The notes beneath the pieces were generated by a model. The model was not told the DNA's origin, ran no database searches, and saw nothing but the letters and a program-made list of their open reading frames with translations. This document shows, piece after piece, positions 42,243 through 51,700 of a DNA stretch of 64,000 bases. Positions within the stretch are counted from its first letter, which is position 1, and each line of letters starts with the position of its first letter. The stretch is taken from the NCBI GenBank assembly GCA_904420555.1, contig CAJFVO010000002.1, positions 124,001-188,000 on the forward strand, in the 5' to 3' direction. The position numbers were made by a program, and so were the translations under genes. The stretch is from Candidatus Heritagella intestinalis. GTDB lineage: Bacteria; Bacillota; Clostridia; Oscillospirales; Acutalibacteraceae.

Positions 42243-45005
42243 TTATTCCGCGGCGACCACCTTTGCGTCGGCGCTGCCGTCGGGCAGTCGGGAGACCTCA
42301 ATGCGGTTGCCAATGCGGCTGCGCAGCTCACTGACGTGGGAGATAATGCCGATGGTGCGCCCGCCCTGATGGAGCATGGCCAGGGCCTTCATGGCGGTGT
42401 CCAATGTCTCCTGGTCCAGGGAGCCGAAGCCCTCGTCGATAAACAGGGCCTCCAGCTCCACGCAGCCGGACTGGTTCTGCACCGTCTCCGAAAGGCCCAA
42501 CGCCAGGGAGAGGGAGGCCAGGAACTGCTCCCCGCCGGAGAGGGTGTCCACAGACCGCTCGTGGCCGGTCATGCCGTCCAGCACCACCAAATCCAGCCCG
42601 CCGTAGGCATTATGGGCGGCCCGCTCCTGGCTGCGCCACAGGGTATAGCGGTCCCGGCTGAACCGGGTGAGAAACCGGTTGGCGCAGGCCAAAATTTCCT
42701 CCAGCATGATGCTCAGAACGTATTTGTCCATGGGCACCCGCCGGGGATTGCTCCCGGAAAGGAGCTTGTACAGCCGGGCCGCCTGGCAATACTGCTTTTG
42801 CAGCCCGGAAAATTCTTCTTCCAGGGCTTCCAGCCGCTTCACGGCCTGGGCGCTGGATTTCTTTTGCTGGGATTTTTCGCCCCGGCCCCGGTTCAGGCCG
42901 TCCAGCCGGGCCTTGGCCTCCTGATACTGCTGGGAAACCGCTTCCTCCGGAGGGATTTCCCCCTGCCAGGCAGCTTCCCGCTGACGGCAATCCGCTTCGG
43001 CCTGTTCCCAGCGGAGACGGGCCTCTTCCCGGGACGCTCTGGCCCCGGCTGCCCGGCTTTGCAGGGAAGCCCAATCCTTTTCCAGGGCGTCCGCCTTTTC
43101 CGAAGAAGTCCGGGAACGGGCCTGAGCCTGCTCCCATTCCCGGCGCAGGGAGTCCGGCTTGGGAGCCTCTCCCTGCCACCGGGACAAAAGCTCCTTTTGA
43201 CGGGCCTGCTGCTCTTCCAGCCGGGCGGAGAGGCTCTTTTGACGGCCCAATGCCTCTTCCCCCTGCTTTCTGGCAGCTTCCAGCTCCTGCTGCAAAGCGT
43301 CCAGCCGCTTCTGGGCGGCGGCCCGCTTGCCGGCAATCCCTTGTACCTCTGCCAGCTCTTTGGCCAGGCTCTGCCGCTTCCGGGCCAGCTCCTCCCGAGG
43401 GCCGAAGGCCGCGGCCTGCGTTTCCCGCTGGGCAGATTCCGCTTTCGCCTGCTCCCACTGGGCTTCCAAGGCCCGGAGCTTTCCTTCCCCGGCGCTCACA
43501 GCCTGCCGGGCCTGGTTCTCCTGCCGGCGCAGCTCTTCCAGCTCTCCCTTTTCCATGGCCCCCTCTCCCGGGCAAGCCGGCGCGGGATGGTTCCGGGAAC
43601 CGCACACCGGACAGGGCTCCCCTTCTTCCAGCCCTGCCGCCAAAAAGGCGGCCCGGTCCGCCCGGAACAGGGCTTCCTGCCGGGACAGGCTTTCCGTGAG
43701 GCTCCGGGCGGTGACGGCCAGACGAGCACAGGCCGCTTTCTGTGTATCCACTTCTTTTTCCTGCCGGCGGGCTTTTTCCCGGGCGGCGTCCCACTCCTGA
43801 TACGCCTGCTCTCCCCGGGCCAAATTGGCCTCCCGCTCCCGGAGGGCCGGCAGCTTCTCCACTGCCGCCATCACCTCCTTCATAAAGGCTTCCCCTGTCT
43901 CCAGACGGCCGACAATCTCCTGCCGGGCCTTTTGGGATTGCTCCACCCCAGCACGGGCAGTCTGGAGGGCTTTCTCCGTTTCCCGGAGCCGGTCACCCAC
44001 CTGGGCCAGGGTCTGGGCCTGCTGAAGCTCCTCTTCCAGCCGGGCTGCCCGAGCGGCCTCTTTCCGAGATTCCTCCCGCAAGTGCGGAACTTCCTCCATA
44101 GCGGCTTTCTGTCCCGCCAGAGCCGCCTCCGCCTTCTTTCCCTCTTCCTCCCAGCGGGAAAGGTTCTCCCGCTCCTGCCGGGCTGTCAGCCGGACGCGGG
44201 TCAGCTCTCGCCGTGCGGCAAGGGTCTGCTCCGCTTTTTGGAGGGCTTCCCCGGCCGTTCTCGCCTGTTCTTCCAGGGTTTTTTCCTCCTCTTCCAGCCG
44301 GAGGGCCTTTTCCCGCAGGCCGGAAAGGGTTTCTTCTCCCTCCTGCCGGAGCACCGCATCCCGGGCGGCGTCGGCCTCGCTGAGCTGCTTTTCCAACGCT
44401 TTGGACTGTTCCCCCAACGCGTTCTGAATCTTCACCCACTCGGTCATGGAAAACAGGGTGCGCAGCATCTCCGCTTTTTCCCGGGAGCTGGCCCGGAGCA
44501 GCCGCAAAAAATCCCCCTGAGGCAGCACAATCACCTGGGAAAACTGCTCCGCTGTCAGGCCCAGGAGCTTTTCCGCGTACCGGCGCACCTGGCTTTCACT
44601 GCCGCTTTCCAGTTCTCTCCACATATCACGCTGGAAATCCGGGTCCCACTGCAAAACCTTGCAATAATGCTCCTCCCGGAACTCCCGCCGGCCGCTGCCC
44701 CGGACAAAATGCACCCGGCGGCTCCGGACAAAACGGTATACCTCCCCTCCCAGCCGGAACTGGAACTCCACAAAGGTGCTCACATCGTCCGAGGCGCTGT
44801 CACAGCGCATTTCCTCCCAGCTCCGCCGGCCGCCGGTGGCCCGGCAATAGAGAGCAAAGCTCATGGCGTCCAAAATGGAGGTTTTCCCGCCGCCGGTGGC
44901 GCCGGTGATGAGGAACAGGGAATCCATCCCCAGCTTGGTAAAGTCAATTTTGGTCTGGTGCAAATAGGGGCCGAAAGCCTGCATATCCAGCAAAATGGGG
45001 GTCAT
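42243..45005 (-). CDS. sbcC: exonuclease subunit SbcC (Rad50-like ATPase)
   Basis: 920 residues. N-terminal ATPase half with Walker A GATGGGKTSILDAMSFALY. Long coiled coils rich in Glu, Ala and Arg (about 180-450 and 510-720) flank a zinc hook, CPVCGSRNHPAPA near 455. The C-terminal half has the ABC signature LSGGEQFLASLSLALGL, Walker B ALFIDEGFGSLD and an H-loop His in GIISHVSEL. With SbcD it cleaves hairpins and protein-blocked DNA ends. Its ATG overlaps the sbcD stop by four bases. Confidence 0.96.
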   Translation of the reverse strand: MTPILLDMQAFGPYLHQTKIDFTKLGMDSLFLITGATGGGKTSILDAMSFALYCRATGGRRSWEEMRCDSASDDVSTFVEFQFRLGGEVYRFVRSRRVHFVRGSGRREFREEHYCKVLQWDPDFQRDMWRELESGSESQVRRYAEKLLGLTAEQFSQVIVLPQGDFLRLLRASSREKAEMLRTLFSMTEWVKIQNALGEQSKALEKQLSEADAARDAVLRQEGEETLSGLREKALRLEEEEKTLEEQARTAGEALQKAEQTLAARRELTRVRLTARQERENLSRWEEEGKKAEAALAGQKAAMEEVPHLREESRKEAARAARLEEELQQAQTLAQVGDRLRETEKALQTARAGVEQSQKARQEIVGRLETGEAFMKEVMAAVEKLPALREREANLARGEQAYQEWDAAREKARRQEKEVDTQKAACARLAVTARSLTESLSRQEALFRADRAAFLAAGLEEGEPCPVCGSRNHPAPACPGEGAMEKGELEELRRQENQARQAVSAGEGKLRALEAQWEQAKAESAQRETQAAAFGPREELARKRQSLAKELAEVQGIAGKRAAAQKRLDALQQELEAARKQGEEALGRQKSLSARLEEQQARQKELLSRWQGEAPKPDSLRREWEQAQARSRTSSEKADALEKDWASLQSRAAGARASREEARLRWEQAEADCRQREAAWQGEIPPEEAVSQQYQEAKARLDGLNRGRGEKSQQKKSSAQAVKRLEALEEEFSGLQKQYCQAARLYKLLSGSNPRRVPMDKYVLSIMLEEILACANRFLTRFSRDRYTLWRSQERAAHNAYGGLDLVVLDGMTGHERSVDTLSGGEQFLASLSLALGLSETVQNQSGCVELEALFIDEGFGSLDQETLDTAMKALAMLHQGGRTIGIISHVSELRSRIGNRIEVSRLPDGSADAKVVAAE

Positions 45006-46156
45006 GGCTGTTTCGCTCCTTCCTGTAAATCCAGCTGCCGGAGGGTCTCGGCAAAGAGGGCCTCGTCCTCCGGGGTCATTTCCGTGTCGCAGACGTCCTG
45101 CAAAAACCGGGAGAGCACCTCTGTCCGGGAGACCCGGCGGGCGTCGGCGGCCTGAATTTCAGATTCCTCCTGACGGCGCATCATCCACTGGCTGTGGATG
45201 GAGAGGAGGTTGGGATAATAGGGCCGCAGCTGCTTAGCGGGCAGATACACCGGCCCTTCGTCGGTGAGGGTGATGTCCACCAGATCCTCCGAGGGGGAAG
45301 CCTCCCCAGCTTCCAGCAGCTCCTGGAATTTCCCGGAAATCCGCCGCACCCGGCGCAGGGGGACTACCGGCTCCTCCTCCAGGGAGAACCCTCCGGGCCG
45401 CACCTCTATAATGGAAAGGGATTTTTTGTGCTTTTCCTCGTCCACGGAATACCACAGCGGGGAACCGGAATACCGGCCTTTTTCCCCGGCCCGCTGGGGG
45501 GCGTGGAGGTGCCCCAGAGCCACATAGTCAAAGGGGGCGAAAATGTCGGCCGGGGTCTGGTCGCCGCCCCCTACAAACACCGTGCTTTCGGAATCGGACA
45601 GCATACTCCCCGCCACAAAGCAGTGGGAAACCAGCACATGGGCCGCCCCGGGAAGGAACATCCCCGCCATTTTGTCCACAATGGCCTGGGCGCACTGGCC
45701 CCAGGTTCGCAGGTCTTTCCCCTTTTCTCCCAGCAGCTGACGGGCGCTGGGGGCGTCCAGCCAGGGTAGGGTGAAAAGCTGGACCGTCTCCCCGGCCTTT
45801 TCCAGCACATAGGGGGAGAACGCATCCTGGGGCCGGGCGGCAATGACCACTCCATTTTTCCGCAGGAGCTGCGCTCCCACTGCCAGCCGGTCGGCGCCGT
45901 CGTGGTTGCCGGCAATGGCGATGAGGGGCACGCCCCGCTGGGCTAAGGCCTCCACGGTCCGGTCAAAGAGCCGGATGGCCGCCGCTGGGGCCACGGAACG
46001 GTCGTAAATGTCCCCGGCCAGAATCACCCCGTCAGGCTGTTCCCGGTCCACCAGGGGCAGCAGGGTGTTTTCGATAAAATGCTCCTGATCCGGCAGAAGG
46101 GAGCGGCCATAGAGCATCCGCCCCAGGTGCCAGTCGGAGGTATGGATGAATTTCAA
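45002..46156 (-). CDS. sbcD: exonuclease subunit SbcD (Mre11-like nuclease)
   Basis: 384 residues, TTG start with AAGGAGGAG. Phosphoesterase motifs are in order: HTSDWHLGR, LAGDIYDRS, AGNHDGADRL, SHCFVAG and ALGHLHAPQ. The C-terminus is the capping/partner domain. The start overlaps the stop of the AraC-type regulator gene, so all three genes are translationally linked. Confidence 0.96.
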   Translation of the reverse strand: MKFIHTSDWHLGRMLYGRSLLPDQEHFIENTLLPLVDREQPDGVILAGDIYDRSVAPAAAIRLFDRTVEALAQRGVPLIAIAGNHDGADRLAVGAQLLRKNGVVIAARPQDAFSPYVLEKAGETVQLFTLPWLDAPSARQLLGEKGKDLRTWGQCAQAIVDKMAGMFLPGAAHVLVSHCFVAGSMLSDSESTVFVGGGDQTPADIFAPFDYVALGHLHAPQRAGEKGRYSGSPLWYSVDEEKHKKSLSIIEVRPGGFSLEEEPVVPLRRVRRISGKFQELLEAGEASPSEDLVDITLTDEGPVYLPAKQLRPYYPNLLSIHSQWMMRRQEESEIQAADARRVSRTEVLSRFLQDVCDTEMTPEDEALFAETLRQLDLQEGAKQP

Positions 46157-46941
46157 AGGGACTCCTCCTTTTCCGTTTGTCGTCTGCTGTATTCCCGGGG
46201 CGAGACGCCGAAGCGTTTTTTGAACATCCGGGAAAAGCTAAAAATGTCCGGATACCCGGTGGACAAGGCGGCCTCCCCCGGAGAATACCCGTGCTCTGTC
46301 ATGAGCTGGCAGGCCCGCTCCATCCGGTAATCCGTCAGGTACTGCTGGGGGGATTTCCCCGTCTTTTTCCGGAACAGGGCGCTGAAATAGGAGCGGTTCA
46401 GGTTCAGCTTCCCCGCCAGCTCCCCAATGGACACGTCCCGCATATAGTTGGCTTCCAGATAGGTTCTAGCCTGCTCCACATAGTCCTCACCGCCGGTGGG
46501 CTTCTCCTCCAGGGCCGCCAGCAGCTGGAACACCTTTCCGCAGAGAAACAGCTCCCGGCCATCCGTCTGGTTCTCCGCCTCCAACATAGAGCTAAAAATG
46601 CTCCCGCACCGGGAGGCGTTTACCACCGCCTCCTGCAAAAGGCACTCCGGCAGGGAGATGCCGCAGGTAAAGCCAATCCAAATATATTCCCAGGGCTCCC
46701 GACGGTCGGCCTCATAATAGGTGACTTCAAAGGGCCGGATGACGAACATCTGCCCGGCCCGCACCGGGGTTTCCTTTCCTCCGGCGGTAAAGGTGCCCCG
46801 GCCCTGAACCACATAATGCAAAAGCCAGTAAAACCGCGCCGCCGGGCCGAAGGCGTGGCCGGGCTCACAGGCTTCCCAGCCGCAGTCCACGGGGTTTACG
46901 TCGTGCCAGTGGCGGTTCACCAGCAGAATCTGCTTCTCCAT
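46153..46941 (-). CDS. AraC-family transcriptional regulator
   Basis: 262 residues; the ATG at 46941 (MEKQILLVNRHWHDVNP) follows GGGAGGG. N-terminal cupin-like sensor (WLLHYVVQGRGTFTAGGKET, then FVIRPFEVTYY). The C-terminal double helix-turn-helix (about 165-255) includes SIGELAGKLNLNRSYFSALF and the second-helix motif FSFSRMFKKRFGVSPREYS. Divergent from a GH4 alpha-galactosidase gene 155 bases away, which it probably activates in response to a galactoside. Unusually, it runs straight into sbcD. Confidence 0.92.
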   Translation of the reverse strand: MEKQILLVNRHWHDVNPVDCGWEACEPGHAFGPAARFYWLLHYVVQGRGTFTAGGKETPVRAGQMFVIRPFEVTYYEADRREPWEYIWIGFTCGISLPECLLQEAVVNASRCGSIFSSMLEAENQTDGRELFLCGKVFQLLAALEEKPTGGEDYVEQARTYLEANYMRDVSIGELAGKLNLNRSYFSALFRKKTGKSPQQYLTDYRMERACQLMTEHGYSPGEAALSTGYPDIFSFSRMFKKRFGVSPREYSRRQTEKEESL

Positions 46942-47025
46942 TCTGCGCCCTCCCTTTCGCAAGAATACTGCTAACATTTTACCAAAGAAACCACACACCG
47001 TGCAATAGGATTTTCCCCGGCCCGG

Positions 47026-47034
47026 TGGTATCAT
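47026..47034 (+). promoter_or_regulatory. possible extended -10 promoter of the GH4 gene
   Basis: TGG-TATCAT without a good -35, as expected if the divergent AraC-type protein activates it. Confidence 0.4.
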
Positions 47035-47096
47035 AAGGGCAGGAAATCCCCCTGGAAAATCAGGGGACGGAATCATCATAAGCAGGAGGATGCTAT

Positions 47097-48461
47097 ATGA
47101 ACAAGATTACTTTTATGGGCGCGGGCAGCACTGTGTTTGTCCGCAATGTGCTGGGAGACTGCATGTGTACGGAGTCTCTCCGGGACTGGGAATTCGCCCT
47201 GTACGACATCGACCCTGTCCGCTTGCAGGAGAGCTTCGAGATTATCTCCGCCATGAACGAGACCAAGGGCGGCCACGGGAAGGTCACCGCCTATCTGGGC
47301 GTAGAAAACCGGAAGGAAGCCCTCCGGGGGGCCCGGTTCGTGGTCAACGCCATCCAGGTGGGGCTCTATGACCCCTGCACCATCATCGACTTTGAAGTGC
47401 CCAAGAAGTACGGCCTGCGCCAGACCATCGGCGACACTCTGGGCATTGGCGGCATTATGCGGGCCCTGCGCACCATTCCCGTCATGGACGACTTTGCCCG
47501 GGATATGCAGGAAGTCTGCCCGGATGCGTTGTTCCTCAACTACACCAACCCCATGGCCATGCTCTCCGGCTACATGCAGCGGTATACGGGCATCGAGACC
47601 GTGGGCCTGTGCCACAGTGTCCAGGTGTGTTCGGAATTCCTGCTGAAGGAGCTGGGCATGGAGGACAAGCTGGAGGGCCGCCGGGAGCGCATTGCCGGCA
47701 TCAACCACATGGGCTGGCTGTTGGAGCTGCGGGACAAGGACGGCAACGACCTGTACCCGGAAATCCGCCGCCGGACCAAGCTGGCTCTGGACGCCCACCT
47801 CTATGGGAAAACCCAGGACGCCCCCGACTGGGTGGAGAAAACCCGCCATGATTTGGTGCGTCTGGACTACATCCGCCGCTTTGGCTACTACTGCACCGAG
47901 TCCAGCGAGCACAACTCCGAATACAATATGTTCTACATCAAATCCAAGTATCCGGAGCTCATTGACCGCTACCATATCCCCTTGGACGAATACCCCCGCC
48001 GCTGCGTAGAGCAGATTGCCGGCTGGGAAAAGGAACGGGACGAGCTGCGCACCCAGAAGAAGCTGGACCACGAGCGCTCCCGGGAATACGCTTCCTATAT
48101 TATGGAGTCCATTGTCACGGGCACGCCCTACAAAATCGGCGGCAACGTGCTGAACACCGGGAACCTCATTGAGAACCTGCCCGCCGACGCCTGCGTAGAG
48201 GTGCCCTGCCTCATTGACGGCATGGGGGTACATCCCTGCCGGGCGGGCCGCCTGCCGGTGCAGTGCGCCGCCATGAACATGACCAACGTCAATGTGCAGC
48301 TGCTGACTATCGAGGCCGCCGTGACCCGGAAGAAAGAGCACATCTATCAGGCCGCCATGCTGGACCCCCACACTGGCAGCGAATTGGACCCGGACACCAT
48401 CGTCAAGCTGGTGGACGACCTCATTGAGACCCACGGGGATTGGCTGCCCGCGTATCATTGA
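47097..48461 (+). CDS. GH4 alpha-galactosidase (MelA-like)
   Basis: 454 residues. The NAD-binding start ITFMGAGSTVFVRNVLGD and the metal-site motifs NYTNPMAM and LCHSVQ (Cys and His ligands of Mn) match the MelA branch of family GH4, which uses NAD and Mn with an oxidation-elimination mechanism. GINHMGW follows at about 200. No phospho-sugar feature was judged, so activity on free alpha-galactosides such as melibiose is the best guess. AGGAGG precedes the ATG. The divergent AraC-type gene is the likely regulator. Confidence 0.92.
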   Translation: MNKITFMGAGSTVFVRNVLGDCMCTESLRDWEFALYDIDPVRLQESFEIISAMNETKGGHGKVTAYLGVENRKEALRGARFVVNAIQVGLYDPCTIIDFEVPKKYGLRQTIGDTLGIGGIMRALRTIPVMDDFARDMQEVCPDALFLNYTNPMAMLSGYMQRYTGIETVGLCHSVQVCSEFLLKELGMEDKLEGRRERIAGINHMGWLLELRDKDGNDLYPEIRRRTKLALDAHLYGKTQDAPDWVEKTRHDLVRLDYIRRFGYYCTESSEHNSEYNMFYIKSKYPELIDRYHIPLDEYPRRCVEQIAGWEKERDELRTQKKLDHERSREYASYIMESIVTGTPYKIGGNVLNTGNLIENLPADACVEVPCLIDGMGVHPCRAGRLPVQCAAMNMTNVNVQLLTIEAAVTRKKEHIYQAAMLDPHTGSELDPDTIVKLVDDLIETHGDWLPAYH

Positions 48462-48473
48462 GCCCAGTCTCTC

Positions 48474-48508
48474 CAAGCCCTCTCCCTTTTTGGGAGGGGG
48501 CTTTTTTA
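48474..48508 (+). terminator. terminator of the GH4 gene
   Basis: AAGCCCTCTCCC, loop, GGGAGGGGGCTT, TTTTAT. Confidence 0.85.
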
Positions 48509-48559
48509 TGCCGCTTTGACAGCAATGTCTGGTATAAAACCTGTCTTTTTCCTTTATTC

Positions 48560-48588
48560 TTGTTTCACAGGCCGGGTTATGATACAAT
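48560..48588 (+). promoter_or_regulatory. sigma-A promoter of purL
   Basis: TTGTTT, 17 bases, TACAAT. The leader of about 115 nt forms a strong hairpin (CCGCGCC/GGCGCGG at about 48612-48638). It shows no purine-riboswitch core that I can recognise. Confidence 0.55.
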
Positions 48589-48712
48589 GGTACCATAGGA
48601 AATCTACGAGCCGCGCCTGCCGCAGCAGCCGGCGCGGAGGCGTTCTGTCTGCTGCGAGCCCTTTCCCGGTCTTTTTCCGCCCGGGATAACGCAAGAAAGG
48701 AATGGACATCGA

Positions 48713-51700
48713 ATGGTAATCAGAGTATTTGTGGAAAAGAAGCCCGGCTTCGACGTGGAAGCCCGGCACATGAAAGCCGACCTGCGGGAAAACCTGGGCC
48801 TCACTGCCATTGAGGACCTGCGCCTGTTCAACCGCTATGACGTGGACGGCCTCTCCCCCGAGGAGTTCGACGCCGCCCGGGGCACCATCTTCTCCGAGCC
48901 CAACGTGGACAACGTGTATGGAGAGGATTTCGCCTTCCCCGCAGACTATCAGGTGTTTGCCATGGAGTACCTCCCCGGCCAGTATGACCAGCGGGCCGAC
49001 TCCGCCGCCCAGTGCGTCCAGCTTCTGACCCAGAAGGAGCGCCCCCAGGTCCTCACCGCCCGGGTGGTGGCCATCAAGGGCAGCCTCTCCCTGGAAGAGA
49101 TGGACAAAATCAAGTCCTATCTGGTGAACCCGGTGGAATCCCGCTTGGCCTCTATGGACAAGCCCCAGAGCCTGGATATGAAGGCCGACGTCCCCGCCGA
49201 TGTGGCCCGCGTCACCGGCTTTATCCAGTGGGACGACGCGGAAATGAAAGCCTATTTCGACTCCATGGGCTTTGCCATGACCCTCTCCGACCTGCTGTTC
49301 TGCCGGGATTACTTCCGGGATCAGGAGCACCGGGACCCCACCGTCACCGAGCTGCGGGTCATCGACACCTATTGGAGCGACCACTGCCGTCACACCACCT
49401 TCCTCACCCGCCTGAACCAAATTGAAATTGAAAAGAGCGCCATCTCCACCGCCATTGAGGACGCTTTGCAGGCCTACTACGACGCTCGGGACGAGGTCTA
49501 CGGCGAAACCGACCGGCCTGTTTCCCTCATGGACATGGCGGTTATGGGCATGAAGGTGCTGAAAAAGCGGGGCCTGATTCCCGATTTGGACGAGAGCAAG
49601 GAAATCAACGCCTGCTCCATTAAGGTGCCTGTGACTATCGACGGTCAGACCGAGGAATGGCTGGTACAGTTTAAGAACGAGACCCACAACCATCCCACGG
49701 AAATCGAGCCCTTCGGCGGCGCGGCCACCTGTCTGGGCGGCGCCATCCGCGACCCCCTTTCCGGCCGGGCCTATGTGTACCAGGCCATGCGCGTCACCGG
49801 CAGCGGCGACCCCACCCTGCCCTTTGCCGAGACCATGCACGGCAAGCTCCCCAGCCGGAAAATCACCACCGGGGCCGCTCAGGGCTACTCCTCCTACGGC
49901 AACCAGATTGGCCTGGCTACCGGCCAGGTCACTGAGCTCTATGACCCCGGCTATGTGGCCAAGCGTCTGGAAATCGGCGCGGTAGTGGGCGCTTCCCCCA
50001 GCGCTAATGTCCGGCGCGCTGACCCGGAAGAGGGCGACGTGATTGTCCTGCTGGGCGGCGCTACCGGCCGTGACGGCTGCGGCGGAGCTACCGGCTCCAG
50101 CAAGGCCCACACCGAGGAATCCATTGAGACCTGCGGCGCGGAAGTCCAGAAGGGCAACCCCCCCACCGAGCGGAAAATCCAGCGGCTGTTCCGTGACCCG
50201 GCCGTGTCCACCCTCATCAAGCGCTGTAACGACTTTGGCGCAGGCGGCGTGTGCGTAGCCATCGGCGAGCTGGCGGATGGCCTACAAATCGATTTGAACA
50301 AGGTTCCCAAGAAGTACGAGGGCCTGGACGGCACCGAGCTGGCCATTTCCGAATCCCAGGAGCGCATGGCCGTGGTGCTGGCCCCCGAGGATGTAGCCGC
50401 CTTTACCGCTGCGGCGGACAAGGAAAACCTGGACGCTACGGTGGTGGCCGTGGTCACCAAGGAGCCCCGCCTGCGCATGAAGTGGCGCGACGATACCATC
50501 GTGAATATCACCCGGGCATTCCTGGACACCAACGGCGTGACCCAGAACGCCGATGCTTATATTGAAGCCCCGGACGCAGAAAAGGATTACCGCCACCTGG
50601 TGCCGGAGTGCCTCCAGAACAAGCCCCTCAGCGAAGCCTTCTCCGACAACCTGAAGCGGCTGGAAGTCTGCTGCCAGAAGGGCCTGTCCGAGCGCTTTGA
50701 CGCCTCCATCGGCGCGGCCACGGTGCTCATGCCCTTTGCCGGCAAGTATCAGCTCACCCCCGAAGACGCCATGGTAGCCAAGCTGCCGGTGCTCCACGGA
50801 GAGACCGATGACGCCACTGCCATGAGCTACGGCTACATTCCCGGCATCGCCAAGTTCTCCCCCTTCCACGGGGCGGCCTATGCGGTGGTGGAGAGCCTGT
50901 CCAAGCTGTGCGCTGTGGGCGCCGACCCCATGAAGGCCCGCCTCACCTTCCAGGAGTACTTCGAGCGTCTCCGGAATGTTCCCTCCCGTTGGGGCAAGCC
51001 AGCCGCTGCCCTGCTGGGCGCTCTCACCGCGCAGCTGAAGCTGGGCCTGCCCTCCATTGGCGGCAAGGACAGCATGAGCGGCAGCTTTGAGGACCTGGAC
51101 GTGCCTCCCACCCTGGTGAGCTTCGCCATCACCATGACCAAGGCCAGCAAGACCGTTTCCGCTGCCCTGCGCCAGGCAGGCAGCCAGGTGGTGCTGTTCA
51201 AGCTCCCCGAGAACCAGGAGACCCATCTCCCCGACTGGGACGCCCTGCCCGGCTGGTATGAGAACCTCCTCTCCATGATGGAAGCCGGCGACATCCTCTC
51301 CGCCTCTGTGGTCAAGGAGGGCGGCGTGGCCGCTGCTGCCGCCAAGATGGCATTCGGCAATAAGCTGGGTATTTCCTTTGACCGGAACATGGAGGACGCC
51401 GAGACTCTGTTCGCCCCCATTTCCGGCTCCATTGTGGCGGAGCTGCGCCCCGGCGCCGCCTTCCCGAAAGAGGCTGTGGCTGTGGGCGTCACCACCGAAG
51501 AACCGGTGCTGGTGCTGGGCGGCGCCAAGATGCCCATTGACCAGCTGATTTCTGTATGGAGCGGCAAGCTGGAAAAGATTTTCCCCAGCTTTGCCCCGGC
51601 CGTGGAAGTGGAAAAGGATGTGCCTCTGTATACGGAGCGCTTTGCCGGTTCCCCCGCTATCAAGGCGGCTAAGCCCCGGGTATTCATCCCCGTATTCCCC

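Larger units (their letters stand above)
42050..42244. repeat. dispersed RNA/micro-ORF module, copy 2
   Basis: Homologous to 16303-16514. It fills the whole gap between coaBC and sbcC (convergent genes). Its right end touches the sbcC stop codon. Confidence 0.8.

Noticed and set aside
48600-48712. Purine riboswitch in the purL leader
   Set aside because: I cannot find the conserved core and paired loops; only a GC-rich hairpin is present.
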